This document shows positions 17,620 to 28,091 of a stretch of DNA of 64,000 bases, piece by piece (the stretch's first letter is position 1; each line of letters begins with the position of its first letter). The notes under the pieces were generated by a model. The model was not told the DNA's origin, ran no database searches, and saw nothing but the letters and a program-made list of their open reading frames with translations. This DNA is from Nostoc sp. B(2019) (GTDB taxonomy: Bacteria > Cyanobacteriota > Cyanobacteriia > Cyanobacteriales > Nostocaceae). Both the position numbers and the translations under genes were made by a program. The stretch is taken from the NCBI RefSeq assembly GCF_010091925.1, contig NZ_WVID01000012.1:124001-188000 (forward strand), in the 5' to 3' direction.

Positions 17620-17939
17620 AGGCTTGAGTGTTTCAACAAACTCCTTTATGCATCCTCTTACCTATGGCTGTAACACAGCAATTTATGAGTAACGTTTTGC
17701 ACATTCAATCCTCTACCATTAAAAAAATCAGCACTTAGTTGAAATTATTTCCTATTTAGTCATTTTTGCTAGAATCCTCAGCATTTATATTTATATATAG
17801 TATTTATGAACACATATTTTATCTATTTCCAGGAAAATTGAGCAACTTTTGTCAGAAGTCTATTGATTATGGCGATCGCTGTTATTAAGGAGTCCCAAGC
17901 AATTTATAGTGGGAGTTGTCTGTAAATCCTGAAGCAATT
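17620..17939. other. Intergenic region upstream of dxr
   Basis: About 320 AT-rich bases between divergent genes. It contains a HIP1 octamer GCGATCGC near 17873 and AAGGAG at 17887-17892. I see no operator or clear promoter. Confidence 0.4.
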
Positions 17940-19136
17940 GTGAAAGCGATTACTCTTGTTGGTTCCACTGGTTCTATCGGTACTCAGACTTTAGATATCG
18001 TCACTCAGTACCCAGATCAGTTTCGGATTGTGGGATTAGCAGCTGGGCGCAATGTGGAAATGTTGGCTGCTCAGATTCGGCAGTTTCGACCAGAAATTGC
18101 CGCAATTTGCTCAGAAGAGAAATTGCCAGCACTCCAAGAAGCTATTAAAGACCTTGATCCCCAACCGATTTTACTGGCTGGCGAAGCTGGAGTGATAGAA
18201 GTTGCCCGCTACGGCGATTCCCAAACGGTTGTTACGGGTATTGTTGGTTGTGCTGGGTTGCTACCCACCATCGCTGCTATTGAAGCTGGTAAAGATATCG
18301 CCTTAGCGAACAAAGAAACCCTGATTGCTGGCGGTCCTGTGGTTCTTCCCCTAGTGGAGAAACACGGTGTAAAACTACTACCAGCCGACTCCGAACATTC
18401 TGCTATATTTCAGTGCCTTCAAGGTGTGCCCAAAGCTGGCTTGCGGCGGATTTTACTCACTGCATCTGGTGGGGCTTTCCGAGATTGGGATGTAGAAAAG
18501 TTGGCAGAAGTGACGGTTGCTGATGCCCTCAAGCATCCCAATTGGTCGATGGGACGTAAAATCACGGTTGACTCTGCCACTTTAATGAATAAGGGCTTAG
18601 AAGTGATTGAAGCTCACTTCTTGTTTGGGTTGGATTATGACGATATCGATATTGTCATTCATCCCCAAAGCATTATTCACTCACTGATTGAACTGCAAGA
18701 TACTTCAGTTTTAGCCCAACTCGGCTGGCCGGATATGCGTTTACCTCTGCTGTATGCTTTATCTTGGCCTGAACGCATTTATACCGATTGGGAACGACTG
18801 GATTTGGTAAAAGCGGGAAATTTAACTTTCCGCGAACCAGATCACCAAAAGTATCCTTGTATGCAGTTGGCTTATGCTGTGGGTAGGGCTGGTGGCTCAA
18901 TGCCGGCTGTATTAAATGCAGCAAATGAACAAGCTGTAGCGTTATTTTTAGAAGAAAAAATTCGGTTTTTAGATATTCCCCGGTGTATCGAATTGGTGTG
19001 CGATCGCCATCAAAATGATAACTGTGCAAATCCTTCTTTAGATGACATTGTGGCAGCAGATAAATGGGCAAGGCAAGAAGTTTTAATAGCAACTGAAAAG
19101 CTACAAACTCACTCGCGGATAATTTCTCTGCGATAA
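17940..19136 (+). CDS. dxr: 1-deoxy-D-xylulose 5-phosphate reductoisomerase
   Basis: It converts DXP to 2-C-methyl-D-erythritol 4-phosphate with NADPH and a divalent metal, the first committed step of the MEP isoprenoid pathway feeding carotenoids, chlorophyll phytyl and quinones. About 398 residues. I chose GTG 17940 because the family begins with [17 protein letters not shown]; the TTG at 17916 would add eight residues. Visible are the NADPH site (GSTGSIGTQ), [25 protein letters not shown] (metal ligands D and E) and the flexible-loop region with [23 protein letters not shown]. Complete and typical. A strong hairpin follows. Confidence 0.97.
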   Translation: MKAITLVGSTGSIGTQTLDIVTQYPDQFRIVGLAAGRNVEMLAAQIRQFRPEIAAICSEEKLPALQEAIKDLDPQPILLAGEAGVIEVARYGDSQTVVTGIVGCAGLLPTIAAIEAGKDIALANKETLIAGGPVVLPLVEKHGVKLLPADSEHSAIFQCLQGVPKAGLRRILLTASGGAFRDWDVEKLAEVTVADALKHPNWSMGRKITVDSATLMNKGLEVIEAHFLFGLDYDDIDIVIHPQSIIHSLIELQDTSVLAQLGWPDMRLPLLYALSWPERIYTDWERLDLVKAGNLTFREPDHQKYPCMQLAYAVGRAGGSMPAVLNAANEQAVALFLEEKIRFLDIPRCIELVCDRHQNDNCANPSLDDIVAADKWARQEVLIATEKLQTHSRIISLR

Positions 19137-19143
19137 AATCATT

Positions 19144-19170
19144 TAGCCTTCAGCATTAAGCTGAAGGCTA
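19144..19170 (+). terminator. Terminator hairpin of dxr
   Basis: Perfect 11-bp stem TAGCCTTCAGC / GCTGAAGGCTA with loop ATTAA, eight bases after the dxr stop codon. No long T-run follows. Confidence 0.75.
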
Positions 19171-19553
19171 GTAATCGTTTTCAAATGTCACTTAACTCTT
19201 GTCTCTTATTTCAATCAACCAAGAAAACTTGACCTATTTATTTACAGCTAAGGAATTGAGCTTCATTTTTTGTCTAAAATATACCTAATAACCTGCTAAT
19301 TACGCAGAAAATTTATATATCTACGAATAGATAAAAATTATTCAAAAATTTACAAAACAAGTTGCTTGACATCTGAATTATTTTCATATTTTCGGGTATA
19401 GTCGTTGTGGGATTATCAAGTAAAAAACCAAGCTTAGTAGTTATATAAATAGGTGTAATAACTTTTGCATCGGGAATTATTACCAAAATAAAAATTTACC
19501 CTTTCTAAATAAACCCCTTTTTAAAACAGAGCGATTCTCAAGGAAGTTATATT
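19171..19553. other. AT-rich intergenic region
   Basis: About 380 bases between dxr and a small membrane-protein gene. TTGACA occurs near 19363 but no well-spaced -10 was found. AAGGAAG directly precedes the next ATG. Confidence 0.35.
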
Positions 19554-19751
19554 ATGATTGTCACCTTGATTGTAGCTTGGATCGTCTTTACAATATTGTG
19601 GAAATTGCTAAAAACGACTGTGAGCAATGCATTGACTATTGCTGCGATCCTGGTCTTATTAAATATTGGTTTTGGCATTACTCCGCAAGATATTTGGCAT
19701 CAGATAACTCAGTTTGCTCAATCTCTGTCACAAATTCAAGGCAGCAAGTAA
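19554..19751 (+). CDS. Small cyanobacterial membrane protein
   Basis: 65 residues from ATG with AAGGAAG upstream. Two hydrophobic segments (residues 2-18 and 26-43) flank a short basic stretch KLLKTTVSN; the C-terminus (ITPQDIWHQITQFAQSLSQ) is amphipathic. Conserved-looking but without a function I can name. The adjacent thioesterase gene is convergent. Confidence 0.6.
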   Translation: MIVTLIVAWIVFTILWKLLKTTVSNALTIAAILVLLNIGFGITPQDIWHQITQFAQSLSQIQGSK

Positions 19752-19776
19752 TCAGGATGAAATTATAAGCGTCTAT

Positions 19777-20274
19777 TTATTTAGGTAACGCGGAAACCTT
19801 TGCCAATGCATCCTTAAAACTTGCAGGTAACTGAGGCATAATCTTGCCTCTTTCGCGATCTAATGCAACTAAAGTAACTTTGGCAGTAACGTACAATTGT
19901 TCTCCATCAATTGAGGCGATCGCATAATCCCAATTGATGCGAACACCAGTTACCTCAGCCATACGGGTTTTTACGATCACTGCCATACCCAATTGCACTG
20001 AACGGTGATACTGTATTGACAGTTCCACAACTGGTAAATCGCAACCTAAAGCTACTAAATCAGCAAATTCAATCCCTATAGAGCGCAAGCATTCGATCCG
20101 TGCTTCTTCCATCCAAGCGATATATGAACCATGCCAGACAATACCTGCATAGTCAGTGTGGTGCGGTTGTACTCTGATAGGATATTCAAACCAACTTTCG
20201 TATGTCCTCAGTGATGGAGTGTCAATAGCACTGATTGGCGGTAGTTCCGGTTGGCTAGGTTTTTTTTCTGACAT
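19777..20274 (-). CDS. Acyl-CoA thioesterase, hot-dog fold (YbgC/4HBT-like)
   Basis: 165 residues. Residues about 31-60 read YPIRVQPHHTDYAGIVWHG followed by SYIAWMEEARIE, the 4HBT/YbgC signature with the catalytic Asp of HxTDxxGxVxHxxY. The rest shows the hot-dog beta strands (VVIVKTRMAEVTGVRINWDY). It would hydrolyse an acyl- or aroyl-CoA thioester. In cyanobacteria a related enzyme hydrolyses DHNA-CoA in phylloquinone synthesis, but sequence alone does not decide the substrate. Single gene. Confidence 0.85.
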   Translation of the reverse strand: MSEKKPSQPELPPISAIDTPSLRTYESWFEYPIRVQPHHTDYAGIVWHGSYIAWMEEARIECLRSIGIEFADLVALGCDLPVVELSIQYHRSVQLGMAVIVKTRMAEVTGVRINWDYAIASIDGEQLYVTAKVTLVALDRERGKIMPQLPASFKDALAKVSALPK

Positions 20275-20390
20275 CTTTAAGTTTCTAAGCAGCTAGAAAT
20301 TTTCCAGATATTAAACAGCATAAAAGTCCATTGCATTGCAGAACTTATTGATTTAATATTTACAATTCTGAACGCAAGGAGTATTTTGTT

Positions 20391-20832
20391 ATGCTGCTTA
20401 ATCTCCGCTACGTTAATCTGATAACTTTAACTGTATTTAGTTTACTAGGTTTTGGGATGGTGTACCCAGAAGGTAAACAAGTAACCTCAAATGCAAAGTT
20501 GCAGTACCATTACGGAGAAAAAGCTCAGGCTTCACCCAATAACAATAGCCAATTAGAGATCGAAAAGCTCAACAAAAACTGCACAGGTAGAGCAAATCAG
20601 CCACATAGCAAGGCAGTAAAATTTAGATTTGGAGAGTCTCAATCAAGTTCGGGATAATTTAGCGCGATTGCCTTCAGGCAAGTTGACAAAAGCCGAAGCC
20701 TTACGACAAGCTCAAATTTATTTAATTACTGGAGAGTGGAAGGAAAGCCACAATAAATCTACAGCAGCAGTTAGTGACTTCAGTCATCCGTACTACTGGG
20801 CGTCCTTTATTTTAATTGGTAATGGACTTTAG
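20391..20832 (+). pseudogene. CHAT-protein remnant 1: signal-peptide start and C-terminal end
   Basis: The 5' part (20391-20657, ATG with AAGGAG upstream) encodes a signal peptide and about 60 further residues. A second frame, open from 20620 to 20832, encodes KLTKAEALRQAQIYLITGEW followed by SHPYYWASFILIGNGL, the C-terminal end of TPR-CHAT proteins (secreted caspase-like family in cyanobacteria). The two frames overlap by 38 bases and the whole TPR region and most of the CHAT domain are missing. I read this as an internally deleted, frame-shifted gene. The 88-residue secreted piece could still be expressed. Confidence 0.6.
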
Positions 20833-20951
20833 TATTGAGCGATCGCAACCTTTGCCAATAGCGATCGCGTCATCCTGTGCTAGATCAATCTGAAATACTG
20901 CAACCCAATTAGTAATAAGTATTTTATGAATTATTTGATCCCTTTGATGAA

Positions 20952-21094
20952 GCTTTCCTTACCAGAGAGCAAACTGGCAAGTTTACGAAGGCAGAAACCC
21001 TGACAAAAATGTACATTGCTCTGATGACTGGCAGCCCTGACCCGATTGTCTGTAATATTGGGCATCCTTGATTTTAATTGGCAATGCGTTTTAA
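20952..21094 (+). pseudogene. CHAT-protein remnant 2: C-terminal fragment with frameshift
   Basis: Frame from 20952 reads QTGKFTKAETLTKMYIALMTG, clearly parallel to QIYLITG in remnant 1. It then needs a shift at about 21055 to read YWASLILIGNAF and stop at 21094. This repeats the end of remnant 1 about 260 bases earlier. It has no start codon or body. Together the two copies indicate a tandem duplication of a CHAT gene that has decayed. Confidence 0.7.
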
Positions 21095-21279
21095 TGCCTT
21101 CGAGCTAGAAGCTCACAATTCTTCTACTGAGATTTTGGCAGACTAGAAAAAAGATATGACAGGCTAGCGATGAGCCAATCACTTAACGGTAAAAGAGAAT
21201 CGGTAATAGGCGATCGTCAACCCAGCCTATTCCCTATTACCGATAATTAATTCCCAATTTGCCATCGACCTTTGGAACC

Positions 21280-21624
21280 TTAATACTTCTTGGCAAGGGT
21301 TTTAGAGACTGTCCCAGTTTGCATGGATTGCTTGACAAGATTAGCCAGTTCTTGTAATTGGCTAATTGCCTCTGCACCCTCTAACTTCATTAATTCGCGG
21401 TCATCCCGCATCTCTGTCCAAGTAATTCCGTAATCGGACACTAAAAACCGAATCAGGTGGTTATCACCCAAGCTAACCATAAATGATGCACTATTCATCT
21501 GATCACCACAGGTATAGCAGGATGCAGGATACCCACGCCGTTCTAGTACAATTGCCAAGGCTTGTAAGTTCATTACCAAGTCTTGAACGAATTGTCGGTG
21601 TTGATGTGCTAGTCTCAGAAACAC
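21280..21624 (-). CDS. DUF1815 family protein
   Basis: 114 residues from GTG, with a strong GGAGG seven bases upstream that decides the start. The sequence LVMNLQALAIVLERRGY, then SCYTCGDQMNSASFMVSLG and ITWTEMRDDRELMKLEGAE matches what I recall of DUF1815, a family nearly restricted to cyanobacteria. The Cys pair CYTC might bind a metal or be redox-active, which is inference. Function unknown. Upstream are 630 bases without a firm gene. Confidence 0.8.
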   Translation of the reverse strand: MFLRLAHQHRQFVQDLVMNLQALAIVLERRGYPASCYTCGDQMNSASFMVSLGDNHLIRFLVSDYGITWTEMRDDRELMKLEGAEAISQLQELANLVKQSMQTGTVSKTLAKKY

Positions 21625-22258
21625 TTTTGTCCTCCAGACACCACAGTCATTTGAGTCTCTTTTATATTTTCTTTAGATTTTCTCATCCATTGGTATTGTA
21701 AACTATTCATTACAATTACCAGAAACAGATGAAGTCATTAATAGACTACCTTGCTTAGGGTAGTTGATAACGGGTTCCGCTGCCGTATCAAACTATTCAA
21801 TTTGTAAATTCAAAATTTCAGACAGAATTGCTAAACTTAATTTTGTCTTCATAACAGTACTGTCAGGATAGATTCTTACTGGCAGTTATCCGTTTTAAGA
21901 GTAACTTAAATTTGGCCCTAGTCAACTACAGAAAAGCTACATATTCCATTTTTATGGGCAATGTACAGTTAAATTTACTACTTTAAGAGGCTCTAACGTC
22001 ACTTCACGACATTTTAGTGCCTCTTGTTCATATCTTTACATTGTGTTTTCTTTAACATAGATTCTGTATCACCATCTGAGAGATACGAAGTAAAATTCTC
22101 CTATGTGAAGTTTAGCAAAGCCTGGGCAAATTAAAGATTTAGATCATTGAATGCTTGTGATTTTTTATACAAATACCTGCTTATTGAATGGATAAGGGTA
22201 AATGTAAAATCCACAATTGATAGACCTAACACCGAGAATAACTAAACTCGGAGGAGTA
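21625..22258. other. AT-rich intergenic region
   Basis: About 630 bases, presumably with the DUF1815 promoter on the minus strand. I found no repeat family, operator or structured RNA I can support. Confidence 0.35.
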
Positions 22259-22447
22259 ATGTTGCCATTTCGGCAGTATTTTCAGCCTTCTAGGTATTTA
22301 CCTAAAAAAGTTGCATCACTTACAGAAAAATTCATTCTGATATGCAAGCAGTATCAGTGTAGGCTTTTTGATTTCATGAACTATACCCAGCTAGATTTGC
22401 TTGAGCGGGATGTATTCATATTCAGGTCTAACGTATGTAGTTCATAA
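22259..22447 (+). CDS. Possible small protein with strong ribosome binding site
   Basis: 62 residues from ATG 22259, which has GGAGGAG only three to four bases upstream. The product is basic and rich in Phe and Tyr (MLPFRQYFQPSRYLPKK) with no family I recognise. The frame is open further upstream but the RBS supports this start. It may be a real small gene or a chance frame; there is no homology evidence here. Confidence 0.3.
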   Translation: MLPFRQYFQPSRYLPKKVASLTEKFILICKQYQCRLFDFMNYTQLDLLERDVFIFRSNVCSS

Positions 22448-22449
22448 TC

Positions 22450-22615
22450 CGTTAGTCCTGAATTAGTCATGAGTCATTTCCTAGGGGTAAGGGTTAAAGG
22501 GGAATAGCGCAAGAAAAATTCAATACTTTTAACCTTTCCCCTTTACCCTTTCTCCAACTTCTGCAAGAAGTCTACTAATCACCACAATTAACCTAAATTA
22601 AATGACTAATGACTA
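22450..22615. repeat. STRR heptamers and inverted CCCCTT/AAGGGG words beside glsF
   Basis: TTAGTCATGAGTCATT at 22466-22481, then AAGGGTTAAAGGGG, which is complementary to CCCCTTTACCCTT further on (about 22486-22552), and finally AATGACTAATGACTAATAG running into the glsF stop codon. It is a composite of dispersed repeats at the 3' end of the gene. Confidence 0.7.
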
Positions 22616-25600
22616 ATAGCTAAACTCCACTCAGTTGTTTTTTCGGGTTCAACGTCGGGATTCGCTTCTGGACTATCAGCTTCAGAAGGTGGAACTAACT
22701 GCCAGAACTTCGGCAAGTATTCTTGCCAGTTTTGCAGAATCTTGTTTGCTTTTGGTGAACCAGTGCGTTCTACATGAGTTTTGATTAACTCTTGCAGTTG
22801 TTTTGCGCCTGCTTCTGTAATCACTTGCTGTATTTTAACAATTTCTCGGTTGACTAACTCAGGGAATGAGCCGTCTTCATCTAAGAAGTACGCTAGTCCA
22901 CCAGTCATCCCAGCAGCGACGTTACGTCCAACCTTGCCGAGGACAACAATCACGCCACCAGTCATGTACTCACAGCAGTGATCCCCAGCGCCTTCAATAA
23001 CTGCTGTGCCTTTAGAGTTACGCACAGCAAAACGCTCTCCCGCTAAACCGTTGGCAAACAGCACACCACCAGTAGCACCGTAGAGGCAGGTATTGCCCAC
23101 AATCACGTTTTGTGACGGGTCATAGGTAGCATCAAATGGGGGTTTGATGATGATTTCACCACCATGCATCCCCTTGCCTACGTAGTCGTTTGCCTCTCCT
23201 TCTAGCGTTAAAACTATACCGGGGAGGTTGAAGGCTCCAAAGCTTTGTCCAACACTGCCTTGAAAGTTGAGGTTAATTTGTCCTTCAAAACCGCTATCGC
23301 CGTACTGGGAAGCGATCGCTCCTGCTAAGCGTGTGCCTACTGTTCTGTCGGTGTTGACTATTGGGAAGGTTTTGGTGACAGTTGACTGCTCGCGAATAGC
23401 TGTTCTAATTTCGGGATCAGCAAGCAATTGGTCATCTAAAACCACGCCGTTGCTGTGAACTTCTTCATGTACCAACCAGCTACGATTTTCTCTAGTATCT
23501 GGTAGCTGAAGTAAGCAGTCGAGGTTCAGCGCTTGCGTCTTGGTAAGTTTTGCCTCTTGGCGAACTTTTAACAAATCTGCACGTCCAATAATTTCCGACA
23601 AAGAACGGTAGCCGAGTCTTGCTAAAAGACTACGCACTTCTTCGGCAATGAAGTAAAAGAAGTTGACAACGTGTTCTGGCATCCCTGTAAACCGCTTGCG
23701 GAGTTCTTCTTTCTGGGAAGCGACACCCACGGGGCAGTTATTTGTGTGGCAGATCCGTGCCATGATACAACCTTCAGCAATCATGGCGATGGAACCAAAA
23801 CCGAATTCTTCGCCGCCCATCAATGCACCTATTACCACATCCCAACCACTTTTAAATCCACCATCTACGCGCAAAATCACGCGATCGCGTAAACTATTTT
23901 GCATCAAAACGCGATGCACTTCGCTTAAACCAAGTTCCCAGGGCGAACCAGCGTGTTTAATCGAACTGAGTGGGGATGCTCCTGTACCGCCATCGTGACC
24001 GGAAATCTGGATGATGTCAGCGTTGGCTTTTGCTACACCTGCGGCAATAGTACCGATACCAATTTCTGCAACTAACTTCACCGATACCTGCGCTCTGGGA
24101 TTAATTTGGTGCAGGTCAAAAATCAGCTGTGCCAGGTCTTCAATAGAATAAATATCGTGGTGCGGTGGTGGCGAAATTAGTGTTACTCCTGGCTTGGAGC
24201 GTCTTAACATCGCAATGTAAGGACTAACTTTGGGCCCTGGTAGCTGTCCACCTTCCCCAGGTTTTGCGCCTTGGGCAATTTTGATTTCTATTTGTTTGGC
24301 GCTGCTGAGGTACGCTGGGGTGACACCAAAACGTCCTGATGCAACTTGCTTAATCGCACTAGAAGCAGTATCACCGTTCCGCAATCCTTTTAAATGCGGT
24401 AGGGTTGGCGAGTGACCAAACTCGTCTACATCATCTAGGACTGTATAGCGCACTGGGTCTTCACCGCCTTCCCCAGAGTTAGATTTACCGCCAATCCGGT
24501 TCATGGCGATCGCCAAAGTTTCATGCGCTTCTCGTGACAAAGCACCTAAAGACATCCCACCAGTGCAGAAGCGTTTGACAATCTCACTAACTGACTCCAC
24601 TTCTTCTATGGGAATCGGCGAGCGAGCGCTTTGGAAATCTAGCAAGTCACGCAAGGCTGTTACTGGTCTGCCTTGAAGATGTTTTTTATAAACTTCGTAA
24701 TGGTCATACTCCTTGCTATCCAAAGCTTTATGCAGAGCTTTGACCATTTCTGGGCTATTCATGTGGTACTCGCCACCAGGACGATACTGCACAAAGCCCA
24801 GGTTTTCTAGCTTCTTGGTCGTTACCGGGAAAGCCTTGACATGGAAAGAAAGCACTTCATCAGCGAGTTCCTTGATACTCAAACCACCAATACGAGAAGT
24901 CGTACCACGGAATCCTAGTTCTATTAAATCCCTACCAATGCCAATGGCTTCAAAGATTTGCGCTGCTTGATAACTGGACAGCAAAGAAATTCCCATCTTG
25001 GAGAGAATTTTTAACAAACCTGACTCTACGGCTTTACGATAATTTCCTAAAGCTTGCTCTAGTGTGAGGGCTGGAATTTTCTCCAAACCCATTAACTTTT
25101 TAGTTTTGGGATCAAACCACCAATCACGCACCGTATCCAAAGCCATGTAGGGACAAATTGCGCCTGCACCATAGCCAATCAGACAAGCAAAGTGATGGGT
25201 ACTCCAACACTGCGCTGTATTAACAATCAGGGATGTTTTCATTCGCAATCCCTCGCGAATGAGGTGATGATGTACAGCACCCACTGCCAACAGAGGAGGA
25301 ATGTAGGTGTATTCAGTATCGAGTACAGGGCGATCGCTAAGAATTAAAATTTTCGCACCTGCCCGGACTGATTCAGCTGCTTGTGCTTGTAGAGACTGCA
25401 CTGCTGCTTTCAATCCTTCTGGGCCGTTGGCAATTGCAAATAGGGTTGACAACTCAGCCGTGGCAAATCCCGACAGCTTAATTGTGTCCAACTCTGTCTC
25501 TGTCAATAGTGGCGATTCTAGCTTTAGTCTCCGGGCATATTCTGGCTTTGCTTCTAATAAGTTACCCCGCTCACCCAGTTCGACTTTCAAGGACATCACT

Positions 25601-27306
25601 AGCTTTTCCCGTAGGGGATCAATTGCTGGGTTCGTTACCTGAGCAAAGCGCTGTTTGAAATAGTCATAAAGCAGGTGGGGTTTTGTTGACAGCACTGCTA
25701 AAGGAATATCATCACCCATGCAGAAAGTTGGCTCTGAACCTGCGATCGCCATTGGTTGAATCACCATTTCTACATCTTCTGAGGTGTAGCCGAAGGCTGT
25801 TTGACGCTGAAGCAAGGTTTGTCTATCAGTTGTCGCTTGCTCTATGTCATTTGTTATTTGTCCTTTGCCATTTCCATTCCCATTTCCATTTGCTAATGAG
25901 GAATGACTAATGACTAATGACTTTAATTCTTGGCGATGCTGTCGCAACCATTCACCGTATGGTTGCTGCTTGGCGATGCGCTGCTTAATATCCCAATTTT
26001 TCAGCACTTCATGGTTTACTAAATCCACAGCAATCATTTGCCCTGGCCCTAGTCTCCCTTTCTCAAGAATGCTGGCTTCTGGGAAATTCACTACACCTGC
26101 TTCAGAAGCGACGACGATGTAATCATCCTTGGTGATCACGTAGCGAGCCGGTCTTAAGCCATTACGATCTAGTGTTGCACCAACTTTTTGCCCATCACTG
26201 AATACCAAAAGTGCTGGCCCATCCCATGCTTCTTGCAAACCGCTGTAATATTCGTAGAAATCGACAATTTCTGGATAGTTCTGCAAAGAAGGCTGATTTT
26301 GGTAAGCCTCTGGAACCATAATCATCAAGCTTTCTGAGGGGCTGCGACCAGAACGCACCAGTAACTCCAGCACGTTATCTAGAGTGGCTGAATCGCTGTT
26401 GTCAATATGGACTAATGGCTTGAGTTCATTGATGCGATTGCCCCATACCGAATGATTCAGGCTAGCTTCTCGTGCCATCATCCAGTTGATATTACCCAAT
26501 AGGGTATTAATTTCGCCGTTGTGACCCAAAAGCCGCATCGGTTGAGCCAAGGGCCACTTGGGCATTGTGTTGGTACTAAAGCGGCGGTGATAAACAGCAA
26601 AGGCGCTCTTGTAAGTTGGATTTGTTAAATCCTTATAAAATTCTCCCAACACAGCAGAACGCACCATGCCTTTGTAAACAATTGTGCGGCTTGACAAAGA
26701 GCAGACATAAAAATCTTCTGAAATATTGGTTGCAGCCTTACTAATTCTGCGGCGGGTAATATACAGTTGCCGCTCTAGCTCATCACCACTTTTATCAACG
26801 GAAGCTAGTAAAACTTGTTCAATCTGGGGTTGATTTTCTCTAGCTTGCACCCCCAGGAAATCAGATTGCACTGGCACTACTCGCCACCCCAGTACAGTCA
26901 GTTTTTCCTCAGCAGCTACTTGTTCAACTGTTGCCCTAGCTCTTTGTGCTGCTTCTTGGTCTGGCGGTAAAAATATCATCCCCACAGCCATACTGCTGAT
27001 GGATGACAATTCCCTCATCTTTTGACCATAATCTTGCTGGAACAGCTCCCAAGGAATTGCTGTCAATATTCCTGCACCATCACCAGAGTCTTGGTCTGCG
27101 CTACAACCTCCCCGGTGTTCTAAGCAGGTCAAAGCATTTAAGGCTTTTGCCACAACTTCGTGGCTGGCATGATTCTGGCGATGAGCAATAAAACCTACAC
27201 CACAAGCATCTCGTTCCTCTACCAACCACCTTGGTTCTCGGTAGGTATCTCGTGAGTCAACATTCGCTGTGATTTTCTGGTCTTGATTCATCGGTTTCTT
27301 GTTCAT
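22606..27306 (-). CDS. glsF: Ferredoxin-dependent glutamate synthase (Fd-GOGAT)
   Basis: 1566 residues. It makes two glutamates from glutamine and 2-oxoglutarate with reduced ferredoxin, the second half of the GS-GOGAT ammonium-assimilation cycle. A 34-residue leader precedes Cys35 ([14 protein letters not shown]), the N-terminal nucleophile of the amidotransferase domain after processing. Then come the central domain, the FMN-binding synthase domain ([15 protein letters not shown]), the 3Fe-4S cysteines in [16 protein letters not shown] and the C-terminal GxGxG beta-helix. No NADPH subunit gene is adjacent, so ferredoxin is the likely donor. Residues about 462-487 are an insertion made of repeat DNA (see separate entry). 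Confidence 0.97.
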   Translation of the reverse strand: MNKKPMNQDQKITANVDSRDTYREPRWLVEERDACGVGFIAHRQNHASHEVVAKALNALTCLEHRGGCSADQDSGDGAGILTAIPWELFQQDYGQKMRELSSISSMAVGMIFLPPDQEAAQRARATVEQVAAEEKLTVLGWRVVPVQSDFLGVQARENQPQIEQVLLASVDKSGDELERQLYITRRRISKAATNISEDFYVCSLSSRTIVYKGMVRSAVLGEFYKDLTNPTYKSAFAVYHRRFSTNTMPKWPLAQPMRLLGHNGEINTLLGNINWMMAREASLNHSVWGNRINELKPLVHIDNSDSATLDNVLELLVRSGRSPSESLMIMVPEAYQNQPSLQNYPEIVDFYEYYSGLQEAWDGPALLVFSDGQKVGATLDRNGLRPARYVITKDDYIVVASEAGVVNFPEASILEKGRLGPGQMIAVDLVNHEVLKNWDIKQRIAKQQPYGEWLRQHRQELKSLVISHSSLANGNGNGNGKGQITNDIEQATTDRQTLLQRQTAFGYTSEDVEMVIQPMAIAGSEPTFCMGDDIPLAVLSTKPHLLYDYFKQRFAQVTNPAIDPLREKLVMSLKVELGERGNLLEAKPEYARRLKLESPLLTETELDTIKLSGFATAELSTLFAIANGPEGLKAAVQSLQAQAAESVRAGAKILILSDRPVLDTEYTYIPPLLAVGAVHHHLIREGLRMKTSLIVNTAQCWSTHHFACLIGYGAGAICPYMALDTVRDWWFDPKTKKLMGLEKIPALTLEQALGNYRKAVESGLLKILSKMGISLLSSYQAAQIFEAIGIGRDLIELGFRGTTSRIGGLSIKELADEVLSFHVKAFPVTTKKLENLGFVQYRPGGEYHMNSPEMVKALHKALDSKEYDHYEVYKKHLQGRPVTALRDLLDFQSARSPIPIEEVESVSEIVKRFCTGGMSLGALSREAHETLAIAMNRIGGKSNSGEGGEDPVRYTVLDDVDEFGHSPTLPHLKGLRNGDTASSAIKQVASGRFGVTPAYLSSAKQIEIKIAQGAKPGEGGQLPGPKVSPYIAMLRRSKPGVTLISPPPHHDIYSIEDLAQLIFDLHQINPRAQVSVKLVAEIGIGTIAAGVAKANADIIQISGHDGGTGASPLSSIKHAGSPWELGLSEVHRVLMQNSLRDRVILRVDGGFKSGWDVVIGALMGGEEFGFGSIAMIAEGCIMARICHTNNCPVGVASQKEELRKRFTGMPEHVVNFFYFIAEEVRSLLARLGYRSLSEIIGRADLLKVRQEAKLTKTQALNLDCLLQLPDTRENRSWLVHEEVHSNGVVLDDQLLADPEIRTAIREQSTVTKTFPIVNTDRTVGTRLAGAIASQYGDSGFEGQINLNFQGSVGQSFGAFNLPGIVLTLEGEANDYVGKGMHGGEIIIKPPFDATYDPSQNVIVGNTCLYGATGGVLFANGLAGERFAVRNSKGTAVIEGAGDHCCEYMTGGVIVVLGKVGRNVAAGMTGGLAYFLDEDGSFPELVNREIVKIQQVITEAGAKQLQELIKTHVERTGSPKANKILQNWQEYLPKFWQLVPPSEADSPEANPDVEPEKTTEWSLAISH
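25845..25922. repeat. STRR heptamers and hexamers captured in frame inside glsF
   Basis: On the plus strand the block reads ATGTCATTTGTTATTTGTCC, then three CCATTT/CCCATTT units, then AATGACTAATGACTAATGAC. These are the same heptamers seen between genes elsewhere in the window. In the glsF frame they give [20 protein letters not shown] and then QITNDIEQA, a low-complexity loop with no stop codon. Confidence 0.9.
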
Positions 27307-28091
27307 ACCCTGTTCCTGAAGTGTTGAGTTACTAAATTTTGCGACTACTTATTGAGAAAAATTTCTTAATTTTAACGATGCACAAATACAGATTAATTAC
27401 CGAAATTTAGGGAAAAAAAATTTTAACTTCGGTTTTACTTTTTAGTTAACCTGTGTTAAAATAGTTGCGTTATTTTTGTATGTGTTTATGCGGTGTTAAA
27501 CAAGATACTTCTGTCCGGACATTATTCTCGCCCTGACAGACTGTTTTCTATAGTGTGAAGCTAAGTATTTTCTCAATTCCTTTTTCCAGATGCACCTTAG
27601 TTGCCAGGTAGAGCATATCTCGGTCTACCTGAAATAAAACTAACATTGAACGCTGCACTACGTTTTCAAGCTAACAGTATCCCGTCCCAGTAATAAAATC
27701 AGCGTATTACAATATATACCCATTTGACAATTCCCAAATATTTCTGTTGCTGTCTAGAGTCTTGCTGCTTCACAACTGCTACTTGTTTTACTACTAACTA
27801 AACCTCACTGAAGTAGCATCAATAGCAGCGATCGCTAAGGATTGAATATCTTAATCTAGTTTTGATAACTAAAACCACCGTGTATGGTCTGGTCAGAACT
27901 AGTGCCAGTTCAAACACTTAGTTGTGGTATTTTTAGCGGCAAAATGCTTCTTTTGGTTGAAAAGTAATAACAAGCCAATATACATAATATCATACTTTTT
28001 CAAAAATAAACTCATGATTTTTTAATATTTCCCAACCATTAGTCTTTAGTTTGTTCCTTGGGTAATAGCTTTCACAAGTACCTAGTAAATT
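27307..28091. other. 785-bp divergent intergenic region
   Basis: It separates glsF (minus) from the glycosidase gene (plus) and must hold both promoters. GGTAGA/TCTACC at about 27607-27628 forms a small stem, and a HIP1-like GCGATCGC occurs near 27827. I looked for an NtcA site (GTA-N8-TAC) near glsF and found none. Confidence 0.45.

Noticed and set aside
22217-22447. 76-residue form of the small gene starting at 22217
   Set aside because: The strong GGAGGAG lies just before ATG 22259, so the shorter form is listed, at low confidence.
27307-27700. NtcA-binding site upstream of glsF
   Set aside because: No GTA-N8-TAC sequence with a suitable -10 box was found on either strand.
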